Assembly: GCA_011048855.1 (NCBI GenBank)
Contig: DSCZ01000342.1
Location: 1-5,640, forward strand
Direction of reading: 5' to 3'
Length of the DNA: 5,640 nt
Source: Desulfobacteraceae bacterium
GTDB lineage: Bacteria; Desulfobacterota; DSM-4660; Desulfatiglandales; Desulfatiglandaceae
Below the pieces are notes generated by a model. That model was given only the letters and a program-made list of their open reading frames with translations, ran no database searches and was not told the DNA's origin. Positions 1 through 5,211 of the stretch are shown here, piece by piece. The position numbers were made by a program, and so were the translations under genes. Position 1 is the first letter of the stretch. Each line of letters starts with the position of its first letter.

Positions 1-438
1 GCTTTGTCCGCTGCTGTTATTTATCTTTAACCAGCCCGGACCCGGCAACAAACCATCGGGAGATAATTCCACAACACGATTCACAAAAAGATAGGTGTGG
101 GTTTTCACTTTTGTTGCGGCTGTATCCGCCTGAATGGCGACGGCGCGCACGCAATATCCGGACGCCCTGTCACTGCCATCGGTGTTCGCCGGGTCCACAT
201 GAATCGTAATCGGCGATGTCCCCTGTATGGCCGTTGAGGATGTGGTCGGATCGGTGCCGTCCTTGGTATACTTGATCATCAAACCTGGTGGCGTTGTCGA
301 AAGTGTCAAATCAAAATTATTTTCATAAAAACCGCGGTCGGGATCAAAGTGCAAGATGACATCTTCAGCATTCTGAGCGAATGACCAACAGGAGAAATAA
401 AACGATAGCCCGAGGGTGTAAAATATTATACGTATCAT
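1..438 (-). CDS. Exported protein with chitobiase C-terminal-like (Fn3-associated) domain, probable CotH/lamin-tail family; C-terminus beyond window
   Basis: The frame is open from ATG at 438 to the left edge, giving the first 146 residues of a longer protein. Residues 1-21 look like a signal peptide: MIR start, hydrophobic aromatic-rich core, likely cleavage after SFA at residue 21. Residues about 26-85 read as a chitobiase/beta-hexosaminidase C-terminal-type domain: FDPDRGFY opening, FDLTLSTTPPG strand, then IKYTKDGTDPT, the family hallmark (Y-T-x-D-G-x-x-P). After it, a TYLFV strand and SPDGLLPGPGW resemble the linker seen in large CotH-kinase or lamin-tail surface proteins, where a 'FLF..V...P.G.PPGW' stretch follows this domain. 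That family link is from memory and the diagnostic CotH region is not in the window. A weak AAGGA lies 12 nt upstream of the ATG. The role is likely extracellular; no catalytic residue is visible. It lies 141 bp downstream of the SGNH gene on the same strand. Confidence 0.8.
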   Translation of the reverse strand, partial: MIRIIFYTLGLSFYFSCWSFAQNAEDVILHFDPDRGFYENNFDLTLSTTPPGLMIKYTKDGTDPTTSSTAIQGTSPITIHVDPANTDGSDRASGYCVRAVAIQADTAATKVKTHTYLFVNRVVELSPDGLLPGPGWLKINNSSGQS

Positions 439-579
439 GTCAATGATTTTTCCTTTTTTGCTCTCAAGCAATGAAATGATCAAAACTTTTTCTCGTCCTT
501 ACAACCATCCGTATATTTTTTCATCGACCGAGGGTAAAAATCCAAATAGTCATTTTTGTCATGATTTCTCCTACTATCC
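439..579 (-). other. Intergenic gap with a possible 13-residue ORF (562-521)
   Basis: This AT-rich gap separates the SGNH gene stop from the start of the chitobiase-domain gene. I see no stem followed by a T-run that would act as a terminator, and no convincing -35/-10 pair. The one coding-like signal is ATG at 562 on the minus strand. An AGGAG (572-568) precedes it at 5-nt spacing, and it opens a 13-codon frame (MTKMTIWIFTLGR) that stops at 521. It starts only 17 nt past the stop of the SGNH gene, so it could be translated by re-initiation. It could equally be chance, or the remnant of an eroded gene. I recognise no function. Confidence 0.3.
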
Positions 580-2457
580 TTAATTTCTTAGGTCTTGAGG
601 ATGAGTCTGTTGCAGTTGGACCAGAAGATTCATTCCTTCTTCGACTCGGCCGGTCTTCATATAGGCTGAGCCCAGATTCTGCATCAGAAGTGGGTCATTC
701 GGTAGCGAAATCAGAGCCTTCTCGAGGTACGGAATTGCTTCAGCCACCTTTTCACCCTGCAGCAGTATGAGTCCGATCATCTTGTTCACGGTTCCGGTCT
801 CGCGAACCTTTCTGGCTTGAAACAAGATCGAAAGCGCTTCGTCAAACTTCTTCATTCTCCGTAGCGCTTCGGCGGCTCTCTCATAGAATACGACTTCGGA
901 GGGAATGGTGTGGTACAGCGACCTGTACTCTTTAAAAACAAGTGGGTAGAGACCTTGCCGCGTGTAACGCACGGCGAGCTCCAAGTGTGCCGATTCGAGG
1001 TTCAACACATTCTTGACCAGCACGGCCACTGCCATGGAGTCTACTTCGTTCTTTGGATGGAACTCTTCGAGCGCGCGATTCGGCGCGGATTTGGGCTGAA
1101 ACGGCCACCCACCCTTTAGAATTCGAATGCCCAGTTCGGCATAGACCGTGTCCAATTTGCTCAATCCCCATTCCTTAGGATAGACTGAGTCCGGCTTCGC
1201 ATTGGTCAAATCCCACGTGGCGGCGATAAACCCGTTATCATGCATCGCATCAAAAAAGGCATTCGCCATGAGAAAATAGCCCTCGATGTTCGGATGAAGG
1301 TGATCGGTCATGAGATTGTCGCCAACAAGCCCATTCGGCGAAGCCTTCTCGAAGTAGCTCTTCATCGGAACCACCGGCGCAGAGAATTCGTCAGCGACAC
1401 GATGGATGATGTCGTTGAATTCTTCTGGGGCGCGGAATCGCAACGCATCCAGATCCTTCGCCCGTTCGTACGTGTGTTTCGCTTCGGTATACTTCTTCTC
1501 GGCTTCAAGCGACTGCGCCAGCCGGTAGACCTCCAGGGCTGAGAGAAGGCTGTCTGTGGCCTGAGAGACAAAGGGAGCCTGATCCCGGACGTTGTTGACG
1601 AGTTCGCTTACGAGAACCGGAACGCCGCGATCTTTTGCCTTCTTGTAGATGGCACGCAGATTTGCTTCGAACTGACGCTTGCCCAACTCGTACAAGCGAC
1701 TCCCGTACACGATGCTCTGGTCAGCAACGATGCGCTCCATCAGCGTTTCCGTATACGCAGTCGCAATGTCTTTGTGAACCATTTTCCCGATCCAGCGGCG
1801 AATCTGGCCAACGAAATCCCGGACGAGTAGGAACGTTCGAAAGCGTGTAAGCTTCAAGAACGTGTTCACCACCCAGCGGTACTTTCCCACCGATTCCATC
1901 GAAGCGACTCCCATCGCTCCGTAGAATTCGTTGTGACCCGAGTAAATCAGAATCGCATCCGGCTCATGGGCCAAGATTTCGTCCATGAAATCAAGCAAGG
2001 CATAGCTGTTGACGGCCGTCATCGCGGTATTCATGATTTCGATATGCCGCTCGGGGAAAACATCGGCGAGACGACGATTCAAAATCCTGGAGAACATCAC
2101 ATTGTTGCCATAAGGGAATCCCGCCGCCGTCGACTCCCCCAACACGAATATGCGATACCCGTTCTCGGGCTTCTTTTTGAGTATCAGATCCTTTGGAACG
2201 ACGGGCAGGCTAGACTGCAGCACATGAAAGAATCGTCTTCCAACGTTCAAGTTGCACATCTTGTAGTCTGAGACTTTCTCGGGAGCCGAGATGAACAAAT
2301 CGAGATTTTCGCCGTATTTGAAGCATCTCAGCATCAATTCAAGTATTGCCAAGAGCACTACGGGCAGCAGGAGCAGAACGATTCTGAAAACTCGCTTCTT
2401 CCACGGGCTGAGTTGAGGTTGTTGCGGTTTGTGTTCAGATTTCACTACGAGTTCCAT
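580..2457 (-). CDS. Membrane-anchored SGNH/GDSL hydrolase-like protein with TPR repeats
   Basis: This 625-residue protein has a short basic N-terminus, one hydrophobic segment (about 24-44), and a long soluble part probably facing the periplasm. Residues about 100-400 form an SGNH hydrolase fold. Block I is GEST with the candidate nucleophile Ser109, Asn150 may be part of the block II region, block III is GHNEFYG with Asn176, and block V is DHLHP with Asp385 and His388. All catalytic-type residues are present, so esterase or acyl-transfer activity is plausible; the substrate is unknown. A helical insert at about 301-350 (EAEKKYTEAKHTYERAKDLD) looks like a TPR unit inside the hydrolase domain. 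Residues about 487-620 read as C-terminal TPR repeats, for example AIPYLEKALISLPNDP followed by NLGSAYMKTGRVEEG. Similar SGNH-TPR proteins occur in FCB-group genomes and are largely uncharacterised. There is no clear Shine-Dalgarno upstream of ATG 2457. I kept this start because it gives a sensible cytosolic basic N-terminus before the membrane helix. Confidence 0.88.
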   Translation of the reverse strand: MELVVKSEHKPQQPQLSPWKKRVFRIVLLLLPVVLLAILELMLRCFKYGENLDLFISAPEKVSDYKMCNLNVGRRFFHVLQSSLPVVPKDLILKKKPENGYRIFVLGESTAAGFPYGNNVMFSRILNRRLADVFPERHIEIMNTAMTAVNSYALLDFMDEILAHEPDAILIYSGHNEFYGAMGVASMESVGKYRWVVNTFLKLTRFRTFLLVRDFVGQIRRWIGKMVHKDIATAYTETLMERIVADQSIVYGSRLYELGKRQFEANLRAIYKKAKDRGVPVLVSELVNNVRDQAPFVSQATDSLLSALEVYRLAQSLEAEKKYTEAKHTYERAKDLDALRFRAPEEFNDIIHRVADEFSAPVVPMKSYFEKASPNGLVGDNLMTDHLHPNIEGYFLMANAFFDAMHDNGFIAATWDLTNAKPDSVYPKEWGLSKLDTVYAELGIRILKGGWPFQPKSAPNRALEEFHPKNEVDSMAVAVLVKNVLNLESAHLELAVRYTRQGLYPLVFKEYRSLYHTIPSEVVFYERAAEALRRMKKFDEALSILFQARKVRETGTVNKMIGLILLQGEKVAEAIPYLEKALISLPNDPLLMQNLGSAYMKTGRVEEGMNLLVQLQQTHPQDLRN

Positions 2458-2472
2458 GATAGATGACGATTG

Positions 2473-2485
2473 AAGTGGATCACTT
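2473..2485. promoter_or_regulatory. Small inverted repeat just upstream of the SGNH gene
   Basis: AAGTG-GAT-CACTT is a perfect 5-bp inverted repeat with a 3-nt centre, extendable by one G-T pair. It lies 16-28 nt upstream of the ATG at 2457, where an operator or a 5'-UTR hairpin would act. Nothing ties it to a particular regulator, and a repeat this short can arise by chance. Confidence 0.2.
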
Positions 2486-2510
2486 TCTCACCATGATTTT
2501 CTCTCAGCCT

Positions 2511-2637
2511 GTCCTGGGCTTCACAGCCCAAAATGTAAATTGATCGGGGGTTCCGCCCCAAGGGGACGGCCTCTGGTATTTGACGGGGTTGGAATCTCGT
2601 TTTCAACAAAGGCCCTGGGTTGGGAAACCCAGGGCCC
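2511..2637. repeat. Cluster of compact GC-rich hairpins, REP-like
   Basis: Within about 125 bp there are three tight stem-loops. The first is TGGGCT-TCAC-AGCCCA (2515-2530, 6 bp, 4-nt loop). The second is GGGG-TTCCG-CCCC (2547-2559), with an overlapping alternative CCCC-AA-GGGG (2556-2565). The third is a strong 11-bp perfect stem, GGCCCTGGGTT with loop GGGA and its complement (2611-2636). None is followed by a T-run on either strand, so these are not ordinary intrinsic terminators. The density and GC-richness are typical of REP-type intergenic repeats, but only one copy of this block is present here, so repetition in the genome is an inference. The 11-bp stem ends 8 bp before direct repeat copy 1. 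Confidence 0.55.
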
Positions 2638-2644
2638 TCGTAAT

Positions 2645-2740
2645 CGGATACCCATGATATTGAGAAGAAACCGAGGCCGATTATTCCCTACGCATCCCGT
2701 CTTGCCTCGACGCTCTGAGACGACCCACGAAGAAATCGAG
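2645..2740. repeat. Direct repeat, copy 1 (left of the LamG/T9SS gene)
   Basis: This segment matches 4165-4260 in the same orientation at a constant offset of 1520 bp, without gaps. By hand count 88 of 96 positions are identical, including an unbroken 24-bp stretch (2686-2709, CCCTACGCATCCC onward, and beyond) in its centre. No protein family is recognisable in it, although copy 1 is open in one plus-strand frame, which is interrupted by a TAG in copy 2. Copy 1 continues past the shared part into a 3' arm that can pair with it; copy 2 lacks that arm. It lies in the gap between the LamG/T9SS gene and the SGNH gene. Confidence 0.8.
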
Positions 2741-2765
2741 GCTTCGCGGAACGGGACGGGGTAGG
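2687..2765. other. Long interrupted stem-loop spanning the end of repeat copy 1
   Basis: Three blocks pair in nested order: CCTAC (2687-2691) with GTAGG (2761-2765), TCCCGT (2695-2700) with ACGGGA (2751-2756), and GCCTCGA (2704-2710) with TCGAGGC (2736-2742). That is 18 Watson-Crick pairs with small internal loops and a 25-nt apical loop. A competing hairpin, ACGGGG (2756-2761) with CCCCGT (2770-2775), is followed by TTT and could be a weak plus-strand terminator. GTAGG (2761-2765) can also pair with CCTAC (2794-2798), which overlaps the LamG gene's stop codon. The structure could protect the 3' end of the LamG transcript or be a mobile palindromic element. Confidence 0.45.
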
Positions 2766-2794
2766 CAGCCCCCGTTTTGAGGCGAGGTACGGGC

Positions 2795-3889
2795 CTACCT
2801 CATCAATACCATCTTCTTGGTTACCGCCTGACCCTTGGTCTGTAACCGATAATAGTAGACACCACTGTTCAATCCCTCTGCATCGAACGAAATGGTGTGC
2901 TCACCTGGATTCCGAGTCTCATCGAGCAGCGTCGCAACCTGTTTCCCCAGTACATCGTAGACGGTCAGTTTCACGGCCTCCTTTTGCTTCAAGGTGAAAG
3001 CGATGTTCGTGGTCGGATTGAAGGGATTTGGATGATTTTGTGATAGGCTGAATACTTCGGGAAGTTGGGCGTTCTTGTTTTCGACACCGTCAACAGGCGG
3101 GTATCCGTTCACCCCTGCATTAAAAAGAAAAGCAACCTCTTCATCGGTTAACGCTTTGTCAAAGATCATTATCTCATGAAGACTGCCCACCCAGGGAGTA
3201 TCTCCGGCATAGGTACTATGACAAAACATGGCGAAGTTTGGGCTGATATCCTCGATGCCCTTAATTCCACCCGTCAGAGGATTGATACTCAGCGGAGTGG
3301 TGCCTACCCATACTCCGTCATGGTACATCATCATTTCGCTCATGTCATTGACCTGACATACAACGTGGTACAACTCGTCGTAATTATAATTGCCGTAGGC
3401 ATCATCATTCACGCCATCTTCAGCCATATACCCTGCTGGATTACCGGCTGTGAACCAGAAACGCGCGTGATTGTCAGCCCTGCGAGGTTGGAGGGCCATA
3501 CCATCGGAACCAGTCCCTGCACCGTCTCCATCATTGCCAAAAAACCAAAGTGTATTCCACTGGGTATTGTACATGCCATCCGGCGTAAACCAGGCTGCAA
3601 TCGCAACCTCATTGTAACTTGCCAGATCAATTACATCACCAGGCAAGGTCACCCATGAGTCTGCCGATTGAGTGTCGGGGTTAGGATAGTTGACAAGGTC
3701 TCCATCTTCAACAACAATGTTATCACCGTGATAGTCGCCATGAGCGTTACCGATCTTGTCGTCGAGGGTTCCGTCCTCGAAGTTCCATAAGTGTTTCAAA
3801 TGATCCGTACCGGGGTCCTGAGCAACCAGAGTTCCAGTCAGGATCAGCACCAGAACCAAAAACAAGAAATAATAAAATTTCATACACAT
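2795..3889 (-). CDS. Secreted LamG (concanavalin A-like) domain protein with type IX secretion sorting tail
   Basis: This complete 364-residue protein has a signal peptide at 1-23 (MCMKFYYF start, leucine/valine core, cleavage near LVA-QD). Residues about 30-262 form a LamG/jellyroll fold: HLWNFEDGTLDDKIGN opening, a central VAIAAWFT strand, YHVVCQVNDMSEMMMYHDG, and the family's closing signature GSLHEIMIFDKALTDEEV. Residues 279-364 are a type A Por/type IX sorting domain: NHPNPFNPTTNI, VYDVLGKQVATLL, GVYYYRLQ, ending KKMVLMR. Such a tail normally directs export across the outer membrane by the type IX system and surface attachment or release. There is no catalytic domain, so a binding or adhesive role toward glycans or matrix is inferred. 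A strong AAAGGAGG 6 nt upstream supports the first Met over Met3. The gene is bracketed by two direct repeats (2645-2740 and 4165-4260). Confidence 0.93.
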   Translation of the reverse strand: MCMKFYYFLFLVLVLILTGTLVAQDPGTDHLKHLWNFEDGTLDDKIGNAHGDYHGDNIVVEDGDLVNYPNPDTQSADSWVTLPGDVIDLASYNEVAIAAWFTPDGMYNTQWNTLWFFGNDGDGAGTGSDGMALQPRRADNHARFWFTAGNPAGYMAEDGVNDDAYGNYNYDELYHVVCQVNDMSEMMMYHDGVWVGTTPLSINPLTGGIKGIEDISPNFAMFCHSTYAGDTPWVGSLHEIMIFDKALTDEEVAFLFNAGVNGYPPVDGVENKNAQLPEVFSLSQNHPNPFNPTTNIAFTLKQKEAVKLTVYDVLGKQVATLLDETRNPGEHTISFDAEGLNSGVYYYRLQTKGQAVTKKMVLMR

Positions 3890-3895
3890 AATGCC

Positions 3896-3903
3896 CCTCC
3901 TTT
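3896..3903 (-). promoter_or_regulatory. Strong Shine-Dalgarno of the LamG/T9SS gene
   Basis: On the minus strand AAAGGAGG sits 6 nt before ATG 3889 (spacer GGCATT). This is close to the ideal anti-16S match. It places the start at the first of two nearby in-frame methionines, the second being at 3883. Confidence 0.75.
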
Positions 3904-4164
3904 AAAATTGAATAGAACAATTCAATAAATTTTTAAAAACAACCAAAACCAGTAAAGCAATTATTTTTCCTCCCTCCTTTCGTTAAGTTAGAGGGTTTCA
4001 CGAATGCTGAATTTTGTGAATCCCTGTTCATTGTGTACACCTTATTCCATTTTTCCTTCTTTCGCTTCCTCCTTTCTCTTGATGGTAGTAATTGCGCCAA
4101 ATTCTAGATTAATTTAAGATTCTCTGCACTCATCTGACAAGTTAATACAGAATTTGGGTTAAAA
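3904..4164 (-). promoter_or_regulatory. AT-rich leader and probable promoter region of the LamG/T9SS gene
   Basis: This gene-free stretch lies between the LamG start and repeat copy 2. Just upstream of the Shine-Dalgarno is an inverted repeat, ATTGAAT (3907-3913) with ATTCAAT (3920-3926), 7 bp with a 6-nt loop. Further up, a second Shine-Dalgarno-like run AAAGGAGGGAGG (3980-3969) stands 8 nt before a TTG at 3960. That TTG opens a 12-residue frame (LLYWFWLFLKIY) stopping at 3922, inside the inverted repeat. Another purine-rich run on this strand lies at 4045-4080. A TTGTCA (4140-4135) with 18-nt spacing to TAAATT (4116-4111) is the best sigma-70-like pair, but it is weak. The promoter call is therefore mostly positional. 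Confidence 0.4.
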
Positions 4165-4260
4165 CGGATACCCATGATATTGAGAACAAACCGGGGCCAA
4201 TTATGCCCTACGCATCCCGTCTTGCCTCGACGCTCTTAGACGACCCATGAGGAAATCGGG
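4165..4260. repeat. Direct repeat, copy 2 (right of the LamG/T9SS gene), abutting transposase remnant
   Basis: This is the same 96-bp unit as 2645-2740, same orientation, with 8 substitutions and no gaps by hand alignment. Similarity stops at about 4260, just after GAAATCGGG. From about 4261 the sequence reads as transposase (EALFRQGRYAHA). The 3' arm that completes the stem-loop in copy 1 is therefore missing here. The abrupt switch marks an old recombination or insertion junction. Confidence 0.8.
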
Positions 4261-5050
4261 GAGGCGCTTTTCCGACAGGGGCGTTACGCCCACGCTGGTC
4301 AGTTTAAAAGGGCCAGGCGTGAGACGAAAAGACTCAAGACTTATCCGGGGAGGGTACAAAGAGACATCAGGCGGAAGGTGAAAGAACCGGATGAGAGATT
4401 GGGGCATCATTTGTCCCTTTCCGAGCGTCTTTTGTCCCAAAAGAGACACAGCAAGAACAAGGTTTACAGCATCCATGCTCCTGAAGGGGAATGGATTTCG
4501 AAAGGCAAGACTTACAAGCGATATGAGTTTGGAGTGAAGACGGGAGTGACCTCGACGTGGAGTGCCAGTTGGGCGTTGGGAATCAGGACATTTCCCGGCA
4601 ATCCTTATGACGGTCATACCCTTACGGAGAGTCTCAAGCACACCGAGAGGCTGATCGGGGAAAGAATTGACGAAGCGTATGTGGATCTGGGTTATCGGGG
4701 ACATGGGCATGAAGGACACACGCAGGTGCATCCCGCCTGGGCGGGATGGCCGGAAGATGAAGAAACTGACCCGCCATGTTCGGAGCCTTTACAAACGTCG
4801 GGCTGCCATCGAACCGATCATCGGCCATTTGAAGAACGACAACGGAATGTCAAAGAACTGGCTGAAGGGAGAAGAAGGAGACATGCTCAACGCCCTTCTT
4901 TGCGCCTGTGGCTACAATATGAGGAAGCTTATCCGCTTCCTTTTTGTGCCGATTCTGAGATGGCTTAAAAAACACTTATTTTTGGATTCATATATCATTA
5001 GTGATTACTTATCCTTAAACCATATCGCCTTGTTTCCGTGTGAAAATTGA
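4261..5050 (+). pseudogene. IS5-family transposase remnant, N-terminally truncated and frameshifted
   Basis: The coding remnant runs in one frame from about 4261 to 4731, then in the +1 frame from 4742 to a stop at 5050. The first part reads RYAHAGQFKRARRE, LKTYPGRVQRDI, NKVYSIHAPEGEWISKGK, KRYEFGVKTGVT, FPGNPYDGHTL and VDLGYRGHGHEG. The second reads KRRAAIEPIIGHLKNDNGM, NWLKGEEGDMLNALLCACGYNMRKL. These are the conserved blocks of IS5-group (COG3039-like) DDE transposases. The second catalytic Asp (codon 4684-4686) and the Glu (codon 4811-4813) remain. The N-terminal third or more, with the first Asp, is gone, and an in-frame TAG lies at 4237-4239. The 10 bases 4732-4741 separate the frames and sit in a palindrome. 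The protein end is uncertain: after about residue block RFLFVPILRWL (to about 4968) the frame may run into non-IS DNA. No terminal inverted repeats were identified. It is almost certainly inactive. Confidence 0.88.
4729..4748. repeat. 20-bp near-perfect palindrome at the transposase frameshift
   Basis: CATCCCGCC and GGCGGGATG are perfect 9-bp inverted arms around a central TG (or an 8-bp stem with a CTGG loop). The 10 bases that must be skipped to restore the transposase frame (4732-4741) are the middle of this palindrome. This suggests a small insertion or templated duplication that created it. It could also be a sequencing or assembly error in a strong hairpin. Confidence 0.6.
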
Positions 5051-5211
5051 AAACTTTTACTATCCCCCATATCCAAGAAAATGCTCATTGTATGGCCCTC
5101 AAAATCCATCTCCGATGGCGGTAGAAGTCAATTAAATATAATACGATTCAGGATTGAATACAAGCCATCTTTGTATATTTTCTAACCAAATTGCGCAATG
5201 CGAGTGAAATG
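5051..5211. other. AT-rich convergent gap between transposase remnant and XylR-type gene
   Basis: This gap lies between the 3' ends of the plus-strand transposase remnant and the minus-strand regulator. It holds a small hairpin CCATC-TCC-GATGG (5106-5118) and a perfect 10-bp palindrome ATTGCGCAAT (5190-5199) just past the regulator's stop. Neither is followed by a convincing T-run, so I cannot call a terminator. I saw no IS end or coding sequence here. Confidence 0.35.

Noticed and set aside
1240..2271. Several plus-strand open frames of 70-112 residues, and minus-strand frames at 932-1171 and 1362-1571
   Set aside because: All overlap the SGNH/TPR gene in other frames and show no motifs or ribosome binding sites.
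2540..2764. Plus-strand 74-residue open frame across repeat copy 1
   Set aside because: It covers hairpin-rich intergenic repeat sequence, has no recognisable domain, and copy 2 of the repeat carries a stop (TAG at 4237-4239) in the same frame.
2756..2778. Intrinsic terminator formed by ACGGGG/CCCCGT followed by TTTT on the plus strand
   Set aside because: There is no plus-strand gene upstream that needs it, the T-run is only four bases, and on the minus strand, where the genes lie, no T-run follows.
3176..3658. Plus-strand 160-residue open frame
   Set aside because: It lies entirely antisense to the LamG/T9SS gene, whose domains and sorting tail are unmistakable; its product looks like no known family.
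4111..4140. Sigma-70-like promoter (TTGTCA, 18 nt, TAAATT, minus strand) for the LamG gene
   Set aside because: The -10 is a poor match, AT-rich DNA yields such pairs by chance, and FCB-group promoters often follow a different consensus; kept only as a note in the leader region.
2645..4260. Composite transposon or CRISPR interpretation of the paired repeats
   Set aside because: Only two copies 1.4 kb apart, no transposase between them, no inverted ends and no spacer periodicity.
4201..4731. Minus-strand 176-residue open frame
   Set aside because: It is antisense to the transposase remnant and part of the repeat; the plus strand carries conserved IS5 blocks.
4667..5050. Independent 127-residue gene starting at ATG 4667
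   Set aside because: Its first 25 residues are out-of-frame reading of the conserved VDLGYRG block; only the part after 4742 is transposase, so it is the second half of the frameshifted gene.
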